A stretch of DNA of 7,232 bases from Planctomycetales bacterium (GCA_025997475.1 BNUQ01000071.1:1-7232), one strand, 5' to 3'; positions 1-5,357 are shown, counted from the stretch's first letter. Translations and numbers: made by a program. Notes: generated by a model from the sequence alone, not told the origin.

Positions 1-47
1 AGACCACTGTAATTTCACTCTATTCTACTCTTGAACCTTTTTAATTC

Positions 48-851
48 TTAATTATTGGGTTGCACCACCACGGCGGTCAAATTTTCCGGCGCGGGCGCGA
101 TGACCGGCAAGCGGTCTTTCACGGCGGCAACTTTTTCTCCCAACGCCGGCAAATCGTAATATTCATACGCGCCCGGCGTCGCGTTTTTGTCATTCAGGTT
201 ATCGTCCAACATTTGGCGGCGCTCGCTGTCGGGACGGTCGAATAACGCCGGGTCGCCGCCGGTGGCGCGACCGGAAAAGACGCCGCCGCGCACCGCGCTA
301 AATTCGCTGTAACCGCCTTCGTTGTTCAATCCCGCCGTGATGGTCGGGCGCGTCCGTTGCATCGCCGGTTTGCCGTCGCCGAAAGTTACGACGTAAAATT
401 CTTTTTCTAATTCCGGAATGCGCTCGCCCCAAATATCAAAGACGACCTGACTCCATTCGATTTTGATTTTTTGCCCGTCGAGCGAAGTTTTCGGCTCGCC
501 GACCGGAAGAACTTGCACCTTGCCGATTTTGCCCGCGAACGTCGGCGTGTTGTTGTAACGCCGCAAAAGTTTGTCTTCAAGCGCGCGCGCGTAACGGTTG
601 ATATTCGCCAATTCCGGCGCGGGGACGACTTGCGGCTCGCCGGTGAACGTCCGCCGCGCGCCGTTTGCCGCGGGCGTTGCCGGTAAAGTTTTTATCGCCG
701 CGACCGGCGCGTCATTTTTGGCACCGATATTGATGACCACATCTTCCGGCGGCACTTCCGCGACTTCCGCCGGCGGCGCGCCAAACGGATATTGCGCGTC
801 GGAAAACGAGCAACCGGCAAGCGTCAGACAGAGGAGGAGGGTTTTATGCAT
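48..851 (-). CDS. Predicted lipoprotein of unknown function
   Basis: I do not recognise a family for this 267-residue protein. The N-terminus is a short lipoprotein signal peptide: MHK, then a hydrophobic run, then the lipobox LAGC with Cys14 as the lipidated residue. Ser at +2 would, by the usual rule, favour the outer membrane over inner-membrane retention. Residues about 25-80 are rich in Pro and Ala and look like a flexible linker. Residues about 83-235 look globular, with aromatic-rich stretches such as IEWSQVVFDIWGERIPELEKE (given here as its first part, 131-138, through 150). The ATG at 851 is chosen because the signal peptide starts exactly there, although no Shine-Dalgarno sequence precedes it. 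It is divergent from the pseudouridine synthase gene, with the heptamer repeat element between them. Codon use matches the other genes. The reading frame and lipoprotein nature are well supported; the function is unknown. Confidence 0.8.
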   Translation of the reverse strand: MHKTLLLCLTLAGCSFSDAQYPFGAPPAEVAEVPPEDVVINIGAKNDAPVAAIKTLPATPAANGARRTFTGEPQVVPAPELANINRYARALEDKLLRRYNNTPTFAGKIGKVQVLPVGEPKTSLDGQKIKIEWSQVVFDIWGERIPELEKEFYVVTFGDGKPAMQRTRPTITAGLNNEGGYSEFSAVRGGVFSGRATGGDPALFDRPDSERRQMLDDNLNDKNATPGAYEYYDLPALGEKVAAVKDRLPVIAPAPENLTAVVVQPNN

Positions 852-921
852 AAGCGTTTTCTGGGTTTGATTAAACGGCGCGGCAAAGAGAATTTGCCTA
901 TATTATCGGACATTGAGAGCG

Positions 922-1114
922 TAGAGTTTAGAGTTCAGAGTTTAGAGTTGAGCAAAGGTTGCGCTTCGCTCATACCAAAAATAATTCCGCCGCCGAACTC
1001 TGAACTCTGAACTCTGAACTCTGAACTCTGAACTCTGAACTCTGAACTCTGAACTCTGAACTCTGAACTCTGAACTCTCAACTCTAAACTCTAAACTCTA
1101 AACTCTAAACTCTG
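922..1114. repeat. Composite heptamer-arm repeat element, copy 1
   Basis: The left arm, 922-949, holds four heptamers in reverse orientation (TAGAGTT, TAGAGTT, CAGAGTT, TAGAGTT) followed by GAG. The core, 957-984, reads GGTTGCGCTTCGC, seven bases, AAAAATAA. The right arm, 996-1114, is a tandem array of 17 heptamers in forward orientation. Because the arms are inverted, the transcript or single strand could fold into a stem with the core in the loop. The same core with the same internal spacing recurs at 4352-4379 on the opposite strand, and a related one at 5272-5299. Confidence 0.75.
996..1114 (+). repeat. Tandem array of 17 AACTCTN heptamers
   Basis: There are 119 bases with an exact 7-bp period and no interruption: eleven AACTCTG units (996-1072), one AACTCTC (1073-1079), four AACTCTA (1080-1107) and a last AACTCTG (1108-1114). 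Variation is confined to the seventh base, with variants clustered at the right end. Four bases separate the array from the ATG at 1119. Each unit contributes TGA or TAA in rotating frame, so the array cannot be translated on the plus strand. Arrays this uniform usually change copy number by replication slippage. Confidence 0.95.
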
Positions 1115-1118
1115 CTCT

Positions 1119-1796
1119 ATGGACATTCTCTACGAAGACAATCATCTGCTCGTTGTCAACAAACCGGCGGGGATGTTGACGCAAGGCGACGCGACCGGCG
1201 ACCGGTCGTTGCTCGACCTCGGCAAAGAATATCTCAAAGAAAAATATCACAAACCGGGGGCGGTCTATTTAACACCGGCGCATCGTTTGGACCGTCCGGC
1301 GTCGGGCGCGGTGGCGTTGGCGCGCACCGACAAAGCGGCGGCGCGGTTGGCGGAACAGTTTCGCGCGCGCGCGACGGTCGAAAAAATTTATCTCGCGGCG
1401 GTCGAGAGCGACCGCCTGCCCTCGAGCGGCGAAATGCGCGACGCCCTGCTGATTGGCGGCAATAAAACGACGATGACGAACTCGGCGGCAAGGGGCGCGA
1501 AAAACGCGGCGCTGACTTACGAGGTATTGGCGGCGCGGCGCGGGCGCAGTTTGGTCAAAATAAAATTATTGACCGGCTACAAACATCAAATTCGCGCGCA
1601 ATTTGCGGCGCGCGGCGCGCCGTTAGCCGGCGATTTCCGTTACGCGCCAAGCGGCGCCGCGCAACCGTTGGACAATGGACACGCCATCGCCCTGCATGCG
1701 TGGCGACTGACTTTACTGCATCCGACAAAGCGCGAACCGCTAACCTTCATCGCTCCGCCGCCGGCGTGGAGTGAGGAGTGGGGAAAGTTTGTTTGA
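1119..1796 (+). CDS. RluA-family pseudouridine synthase
   Basis: The product isomerises specific uridines to pseudouridine in rRNA or tRNA; the target cannot be read from sequence. At 225 residues it is about the length of single-domain RluA/RluC-type enzymes without an N-terminal S4 domain. The N-terminus, MDILYEDNHLLVVNKPAG, is the classic family opening and fixes the start. The catalytic motif HRLDRPASG spans residues 55-63, with Asp58 as the predicted nucleophile. Further family blocks are TYEVL at 133-137, GYKHQIR at 153-159, GDFRYA at 171-176 and a C-terminal ALHAWRLTLLHP at 191-202. All expected active-site blocks are intact. No Shine-Dalgarno sequence precedes the ATG: the 5' leader is the pyrimidine-rich end of the heptamer array. 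It converges with the acidic-protein gene at 2013-2639. Family assignment is firm; subfamily is open. Confidence 0.95.
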   Translation: MDILYEDNHLLVVNKPAGMLTQGDATGDRSLLDLGKEYLKEKYHKPGAVYLTPAHRLDRPASGAVALARTDKAAARLAEQFRARATVEKIYLAAVESDRLPSSGEMRDALLIGGNKTTMTNSAARGAKNAALTYEVLAARRGRSLVKIKLLTGYKHQIRAQFAARGAPLAGDFRYAPSGAAQPLDNGHAIALHAWRLTLLHPTKREPLTFIAPPPAWSEEWGKFV

Positions 1797-1920
1797 TTCC
1801 GGAATTCGTAATCGTTTAAGGCGGATATTGCCGGTATGGGGCAAGTGATTATTTACCGCTACGGATTCGCCCCGGTTTTCCTTCACTCCTGTCGAGGGTA
1901 ATGAACTCGTCTTTAACCAC

Positions 1921-1955
1921 AAAAAAAATGCCGCCCGTGAAAACCGGACGGCATT
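1921..1955 (-). terminator. Intrinsic terminator of the acidic-protein gene
   Basis: Read on the minus strand, arm AATGCCGTCCG (1955-1945), a 7-nt loop and arm CGGGCGGCATT (1937-1927) form an 11-bp stem, followed by a run of T (complement of the eight A at 1921-1928). One pair is a G-U wobble in the minus-strand RNA but would be an A-C mismatch in the plus-strand RNA, and no T tract follows on the plus strand. The terminator therefore serves the minus-strand gene, whose stop codon is 57 bp upstream. Confidence 0.88.
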
Positions 1956-2012
1956 GATAAAACTGATTGATAAAAGCGGCGGCGGCGGACGAGCGGCGGC
2001 GGTGGACGCGAA

Positions 2013-2639
2013 TTACGCCGAAACCAAGGACATTCTGCGACGGTCGGCGAACGCAAATTCCGGCGACAATTCGTCTAATTCGTCAAAGTTCACGCTAAAA
2101 ACGGCGATAGTGTCCAACCCTTCGTCTTCCGCTTCGTCGTCAAGCGCTTCGTCGAAATCTTCTAAGATGAACAAATCGTTCAGCGCGGCTTGCGGACCGA
2201 GGTGGTCGTCGCCCAAGGTTAAAATCAGCCCGACTTCGGTCAGACCGGTCGGCAGGACGAACAGTTCCAACTCTTCGCCGAGCGAGCCGCTACCGACCTG
2301 CGTGTAGGGCGTGTTGCCGTCGAAGACAAAACCGCCGTCGTCGATTTCTTCGTCGATAATTTCGGAAATTTTCTCGGCTTCGTCGCCAATGCAAATGGCG
2401 CAAACCATCCCGTGCCGTAAAAGTTTCAAGCCGATTTCGCGAACTTCGTTCTCGGAAACTTTGCCGGCGGCGTTAATCAACACGCTAAACTTCTTGCGCG
2501 CGAACGGCATTGCCAATTCTTCGCCCTTGGCGTAACGCAAAGCGTAAAATCTTTGCCCGTTCAATTTGCCGACCTTAGCCGAATTTCCCGCGCTAACGAG
2601 GCGACCCGCGAAATCAGAGAAATCAATATGCTCTTTCAC
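2013..2639 (-). CDS. Acidic protein of unknown function
   Basis: This 208-residue protein has no motif I can assign. It starts with GTG, supported by a good ribosome binding site (AGGGGA at 2651-2646, six bases upstream); a downstream ATG would lose that site. It has no signal peptide or membrane segment, so it is probably cytoplasmic. Residues about 50-100 look like an alpha/beta unit: a strand FSVLINAAG, a helix with SENEVREIGLKLLRHG, a strand MVCAICIGD and an acidic helix. Residues 123-142 contain two hydrophobic strand-like segments. Residues 157-193 are strikingly acidic (LEDFDEALDDEAEDEGLD and NFDELDEL). The tail is basic (ADRRR) and then short. The gene is monocistronic, with its own terminator at 1921-1955. 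It is a real gene on frame length, ribosome site and terminator, but the role is unknown. Confidence 0.8.
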   Translation of the reverse strand: MKEHIDFSDFAGRLVSAGNSAKVGKLNGQRFYALRYAKGEELAMPFARKKFSVLINAAGKVSENEVREIGLKLLRHGMVCAICIGDEAEKISEIIDEEIDDGGFVFDGNTPYTQVGSGSLGEELELFVLPTGLTEVGLILTLGDDHLGPQAALNDLFILEDFDEALDDEAEDEGLDTIAVFSVNFDELDELSPEFAFADRRRMSLVSA

Positions 2640-2651
2640 GAAAAATCCCCT
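2640..2651 (-). promoter_or_regulatory. Ribosome binding site fixing a GTG start
   Basis: On the minus strand AGGGGA (2651-2646) is followed by six bases (TTTTTC) and the GTG start at 2639. This spacing is optimal and decides the non-ATG start of the acidic-protein gene. Confidence 0.75.
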
Positions 2652-2817
2652 ATTTATTGTGCAAAATTACCCGTCGCACCGTCCCGCTCCCCCGCGGAAC
2701 CGGTCAACACAAACACGATTTAACAATTGTGGCAGTGCGCGGCGTTTAATCAAGAGAAAGCGCAAAAGTTTTTTGTTAAGGTTGATTCTTGCTTCACGCC
2801 GCATAGTTTATCAGCGG

Positions 2818-2873
2818 GCAGTGAGCAGTGAGGCGAACTACTAATCGCGTTCAACTCTCAACTCTAAACTCTA
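2818..2873 (+). repeat. Heptamer repeats in the malic enzyme leader
   Basis: Two short heptamer tracts lie in the leader of the malic enzyme gene. GCAGTGA occurs twice in tandem at 2818-2831. AACTCTC, AACTCTA and AACTCTA follow each other at 2853-2873, the same units as in the arrays at 996-1114 and 4387-4414. There is no opposing left arm and no core here, so it looks like a half or decayed element. It ends six bases before the Shine-Dalgarno sequence at 2879. Confidence 0.75.
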
Positions 2874-2889
2874 ACCGTAGGAACCCCCG

Positions 2890-4314
2890 ATGCCTCCGAA
2901 AAATAATTTTGCTTACAGTTTGTTGTTGACCGTGCGCGCGGTTGATTTCGCCGTCGCGCTTCCGCAGTTGACCCAAGTCGTCGCCGCCGCCGGCGCGGAA
3001 ATTTTTGCGGTCGAGCCGGTCGATGCCGTCGAAAAAAAATTAACCGTGTTGTGCCACAATTTGGCGCACGAGCAACAAGTCGTCGCCGCGTTGCGCGCGT
3101 CGCCGGAAAAATTTACTTTAACGGCGGTGCGCGACCGCGTGTTTGCCGAACATCAAGGCGGAAAACTTGTCGTCAACGGCGCGCGCCCGTTGTTGCCGGA
3201 AGAGTTGGCAATCGCCTACACGCCCGGCGTCGCGCGTCCCTGTTTGGCGATTAGCGCCGACCGCCGCCAAGCCGACCATCTCACCCTCAAAGGCAACACC
3301 GTCGCGGTGGTGTCCGACGGCACGGCGGTTTTGGGTTTGGGCGACATCGGTCCCGAAGCCGCGATGCCGGTGATGGAGGGAAAATGTTTATTGTTCAAAC
3401 ATTTCGCCGGCGTGGACGCTTTCCCCATTTGTTTGGCGACGAAAGATGTCGATGAAATCGTCGCGACGGTGGAGCGGTTGGCGCCGACTTTCGGCGGCAT
3501 CAATTTGGAAGACATTGCCGCGCCGCGCTGTTTTGCCATTGAAGCGCGGCTGAAAAAATCTCTGTCCATTCCGGTTTTTCACGACGACCAACACGGCACG
3601 GCGATTGTCGTGTTGGCGGGTTTGCTCAACGCGCTGAAAGTATCCGGCAAAAATCAGGACTGCCGCGTGGTGATTAACGGCGCCGGCTCGGCGGGTTTGG
3701 CGATTGCGAAAATGTTGTTGAACTACGGTTTTACCGACCTCACGTTGTGCGACCGCGCCGGTATTTTGCACCGCGACCATCCGGCGAACAACGCGGCGCA
3801 ACAGGCAATTTGCGCCTTGACCAATCGTGAAAACCGGCGCGGCGTTTTGGCGGACGCGCTAAACGGCGCGGATGTTTTTATCGGCGTGTCGGCGGCGAAA
3901 GTCGTGAGCGAAGCAATGGTCGCGACGCTCGCGCCGGACGCGGTGGTGTTCGCGATGGCGAATCCCGAGCCGGAAATAATGCCGGAAATCGCGGCGAAAT
4001 ATGTGAAAGTGATGGCGACGGGACGCTCGGACTATCCGAATCAAATCAACAACGTGCTGGCGTTTCCGGGGATTTTTCGCGGGGCGTTGGACGCGCGCGC
4101 CACGGCGATTACCGAGAAGATGAAACTGGCGGCGGCGCTGGCGATTGCCGCAAGCGTGCCGCCCGCGGAACTCTCGCCGACGCGGATTATTCCGTCGCCG
4201 TTCGACCCCGCGGTGGCAAAAGAAGTCGCCGCCGCGGTGAGCGCGACGGCGAGAGAAGAAGGCGTCATCCGGGAATGGGTCGCGCCGCCGACGTTTGATG
4301 AACTACGTTATTAG
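2890..4314 (+). CDS. ACT-domain malic enzyme
   Basis: Malic enzyme oxidatively decarboxylates malate to pyruvate and CO2, reducing NAD(P)+, in the cytoplasm. The 474-residue protein begins with an ACT-like regulatory domain (about 8-85: SLLLTVRAVDFAVALPQL, then AGAEIFAVEPVD), suggesting allosteric control by a small ligand. The catalytic domain follows: AYTPGVARPCL at 109-119 with catalytic Tyr110; VLGLGDIGP at 147-155; MEGK at 162-165 with catalytic Lys165; metal ligands in LEDIAAPRCFAIE (Glu207, Asp208) and in FHDDQHGTA (230-238). The cofactor fold shows GAGSAG at 264-269, and Asp288 at the end of the next strand (TLCDRAG) favours NAD over NADP. Late family blocks ANPEPEI (357-363) and NNVLAFPGIFRGAL (387-400) are intact. 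There is no C-terminal phosphotransacetylase domain, unlike MaeB. Start: ATG with AGGAA at 2879-2883, six bases upstream. Family certain; cofactor preference inferred. Confidence 0.95.
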   Translation: MPPKNNFAYSLLLTVRAVDFAVALPQLTQVVAAAGAEIFAVEPVDAVEKKLTVLCHNLAHEQQVVAALRASPEKFTLTAVRDRVFAEHQGGKLVVNGARPLLPEELAIAYTPGVARPCLAISADRRQADHLTLKGNTVAVVSDGTAVLGLGDIGPEAAMPVMEGKCLLFKHFAGVDAFPICLATKDVDEIVATVERLAPTFGGINLEDIAAPRCFAIEARLKKSLSIPVFHDDQHGTAIVVLAGLLNALKVSGKNQDCRVVINGAGSAGLAIAKMLLNYGFTDLTLCDRAGILHRDHPANNAAQQAICALTNRENRRGVLADALNGADVFIGVSAAKVVSEAMVATLAPDAVVFAMANPEPEIMPEIAAKYVKVMATGRSDYPNQINNVLAFPGIFRGALDARATAITEKMKLAAALAIAASVPPAELSPTRIIPSPFDPAVAKEVAAAVSATAREEGVIREWVAPPTFDELRY

Positions 4315-4316
4315 AA

Positions 4317-4414
4317 CAGAGTTTAGAGTTTAGAGTTGAGCGGGTGGAGTTTTATTTTTAAGACGCGCGAAGCGCAACCACTGCTCAACTCTCAACTCTC
4401 AACTTTCAACTCTG
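4317..4414. repeat. Composite heptamer-arm repeat element, copy 2
   Basis: The left arm is CAGAGTT, TAGAGTT, TAGAGTT, GAG (4317-4340). The right arm is CTC followed by AACTCTC, AACTCTC, AACTTTC, AACTCTG (4384-4414). The arms are inverted and can pair over most of their length with a few mismatches. The core lies between them on the minus strand at 4379-4352: GGTTGCGCTTCGC, seven bases, AAAAATAA, identical in layout to copy 1. The element begins two bases after the malic enzyme stop codon and ends three bases before the stop codon of the convergent small gene. Confidence 0.8.
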
Positions 4415-4417
4415 TCC

Positions 4418-4717
4418 TTACGCCGACAGCGACACTTCGTTTTCGTCGTTGAGCAGATGCAACAGCCGGTCGGTGCGGGCTTCGAGTTGTTCGAGGTTGA
4501 CGGCGCGTTTGAGGCATTCCGAGCCGCGGGCGGTTTTGATTAAGTCCTCAAGTTGTTTGACCAACCGTTGCCCGCGCGTGCTTTCGCTGGCGCGCACGTT
4601 TTCGGTTTGGATGGCGGACTGGACGCGGCGCAGTTCCGAGCGGCAATAATTTTCGACTTGCCGGGTGTGGACATACAGGGCGTCTTTGAGAAATTCGATG
4701 GGGTTGGTCGCGCTCAT
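4418..4717 (-). CDS. Small helical protein of unknown function
   Basis: This 99-residue protein matches no family I know. It is predicted almost wholly alpha-helical: residues 6-40 (IEFLKDALYVHTRQVENYCRS, continuing to QTEN; quoted part ends at 27) and 48-92 are charged and rich in Leu, Glu, Arg and Gln with few helix breakers, suggesting a helical hairpin or coiled coil. It has two Cys (25 and 68) and no signal peptide or membrane segment, so it is probably a soluble adaptor-like or structural protein. The start is firm: AGGAGG (4730-4725) lies seven bases before ATG, the strongest ribosome binding site in the window. A sigma-54-like promoter lies about 60 bp upstream. The gene converges on the malic enzyme gene, with repeat copy 2 filling the gap. 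The strong translation signal argues for a real, well-expressed gene. Confidence 0.75.
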   Translation of the reverse strand: MSATNPIEFLKDALYVHTRQVENYCRSELRRVQSAIQTENVRASESTRGQRLVKQLEDLIKTARGSECLKRAVNLEQLEARTDRLLHLLNDENEVSLSA

Positions 4718-4724
4718 GGTTGCT

Positions 4725-4730
4725 CCTCCT
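4725..4730 (-). promoter_or_regulatory. Consensus Shine-Dalgarno sequence
   Basis: AGGAGG on the minus strand, seven bases before the ATG at 4717. It selects the 99-residue frame over an overlapping longer frame that starts further upstream. Confidence 0.8.
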
Positions 4731-4778
4731 TAAAGGAAAGAATCCGTTGAAAAATAAACCGCTCACGCCGACGCATAA

Positions 4779-4795
4779 ATCAACGGGCGTGCCAA
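4779..4795 (-). promoter_or_regulatory. Candidate sigma-54 promoter
   Basis: The minus strand reads TTGGCACG (4795-4788), four bases CCCG, then TTGAT (4783-4779). The sigma-54 (RpoN) consensus is YTGGCACG, four bases, TTGCW. The -24 element and the spacing match perfectly; the -12 element differs at one position (TTGA for TTGC). Transcription would start near 4767-4770, giving a leader of about 50 nt to the ATG of the small helical protein. The single mismatch is at a conserved base, so activity is uncertain. Confidence 0.4.
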
Positions 4796-5033
4796 TCCGA
4801 CTGGCGGCGCGAAAAAAAATAATTTCCGCTTGCGGTCTATTCACGTTTTCCCCTCTAAAAACCGGATTTTCGCCCGAATTGCCCGCCGAAATTTTTAACG
4901 ATTTTCCAAAAAAAAGTAAGTTGCCAAATCCGCCGCCGCCGGTGAAACGGCGAAATTTTTAGCGAAAAAAAACGACCGGCGGCAAAAAACGCCGGACAGC
5001 GCGGACGGTGAGCAGTGGACAGAATCGATATTT

Positions 5034-5256
5034 CGGCGGTGATTTATCGCCGCCGATTGCGATGCGGCGAAGCCGCCGCGAAATTCAATAGCCCGCCGTT
5101 TTAACGGCGGGTAAAATGGCGAAACAAATGAACGGGTTTTAGCCCAAAATAAAAAATGGGGTCTAATTCCACCGGCTTTAGCCGAATGATGGTTTGGGCT
5201 AAAGCCCGTTTTTCTTTTGACCGTCCACCACGCCTTAAAAGGCGTGGCAATTGAAT
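5034..5256. repeat. Cluster of palindromes (REP-like), possibly a structured RNA
   Basis: Six palindromes follow one another, each with a two-base TT or AA centre. Arms: CGGCGGTGAT with ATCGCCGCCG (5034-5055, one G-U); CCCGCCGTT with AACGGCGGG (5092-5111); GGGTT with AGCCC (5134-5145); CGGCT with AGCCG (5173-5184); GGGCT with AGCCC (5196-5207); CCACGCCTT with AAGGCGTGG (5228-5247). The third and fifth also pair with each other as a 17-bp stem (5132-5148 with 5193-5209, one G-U) enclosing the fourth. ATTCAAT (5083-5089) and ATTGAAT (5250-5256) form inverted ends around the last five. A separate hairpin, GCGGC/GCCGC, is at 5064-5076. The design resembles intergenic REP/BIME-type repeats; family membership is inference. 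Confidence 0.65.
5132..5218 (+). terminator. Long stem followed by T-rich tract, terminator-like
   Basis: The 17-bp stem 5132-5148/5193-5209 is followed at once by TTTTT, C, TTTT (5209-5218). This has terminator form on the plus strand, but no plus-strand gene lies upstream for over 800 bp except the malic enzyme gene, whose end is separated by an opposing gene. It would make sense only as the end of an unannotated RNA or as a block to readthrough into the U32 gene. Confidence 0.3.
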
Positions 5257-5271
5257 AGAGCAACCGCGTTT

Positions 5272-5306
5272 GGCAACGCTTCGCGAATCTTAAAAATCAA
5301 ACTCTG
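5272..5306 (+). repeat. Composite repeat element, copy 3 (core plus one heptamer)
   Basis: GGCAACGCTTCGC, seven bases, AAAAATCA (5272-5299) followed by AACTCTG (5300-5306). Compared with the minus-strand core of copy 2 it agrees at 22 of 28 positions, sharing CGCTTCGCG and TCTTAAAAAT at identical spacing and continuing into AAACTC. The left heptamer arm is missing, although AGAGCA occurs at 5257-5262. It is a reduced or diverged copy. Confidence 0.55.
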
Positions 5307-5308
5307 AA

Positions 5309-5340
5309 ATTCTTAATTCTGCATTCTTAATTCTGCATTC
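5309..5340 (+). repeat. 14-bp tandem repeat before the U32 gene
   Basis: ATTCTTAATTCTGC occurs at 5309-5322 and again at 5323-5336, followed by a partial ATTC at 5337-5340. It ends six bases before the Shine-Dalgarno GAGGAG (5347-5352). The 14-bp period is twice seven, the period of the other tandem repeats here. Confidence 0.85.
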
Positions 5341-5357
5341 ACCCTTGAGGAGCCCTT

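Larger units (their letters stand above)
852..1118. other. Divergent intergenic region with repeat element
   Basis: This 267-bp gap must hold the promoters of both the lipoprotein gene (minus) and the pseudouridine synthase gene (plus). Most of it is the repeat element described separately at 922-1114. The only non-repetitive part is 852-921. An AT-rich patch at about 896-908 (TATATTATC on the plus strand) could supply a -10 box for the minus-strand gene, but no convincing -35 partner is visible. I see no RNA gene here. Confidence 0.5.
4796..5357. other. Long non-coding region upstream of the U32 gene
   Basis: Between the candidate promoter and the U32 start there are about 560 bp with no believable gene; the open frames here lack ribosome sites and family features. 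The part at 4796-4975 is AT-rich with A-tracts and shows no clear structure. A small hairpin with arms CCGGCG and CGCCGG sits at 4976-4995. The palindrome cluster at 5034-5247, the repeat core at 5272-5306 and the 14-bp tandem repeat at 5309-5340 fill the rest and are listed separately. Confidence 0.6.

Noticed and set aside
1..47. Terminator for the lipoprotein gene
   Set aside because: The region is AT-rich but I find no stable hairpin followed by T on the minus strand.
996..1114. Possible CRISPR-like or CRISPR-remnant array
   Set aside because: The unit is 7 bp with no unique spacers and no cas genes nearby; it is a simple tandem repeat.
867..2753. Shared 15-mer GCGSCGTTTAATCAA at 881-867 (minus) and 2739-2753 (plus) as a common operator
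   Set aside because: One mismatch in 15 bases is expected to arise about by chance between two places in a window of this size, and the distances to the nearest starts differ greatly.
2775..2815. Sigma-70 promoter for malic enzyme (TTGATT, 16 bp, TAGTTT)
   Set aside because: The -10 matches only three of six positions; too weak to annotate.
4548..4844. Overlapping 98-residue open frame on the minus strand
   Set aside because: It overlaps the 99-residue gene in another frame, has no ribosome site at its start, and contains the candidate promoter and the Shine-Dalgarno sequence of the better gene.
4895..5263. 122-residue open frame on the minus strand in the non-coding region
   Set aside because: It runs through the palindrome cluster, has an irregular composition and no ribosome site; its length is explained by repeat sequence.
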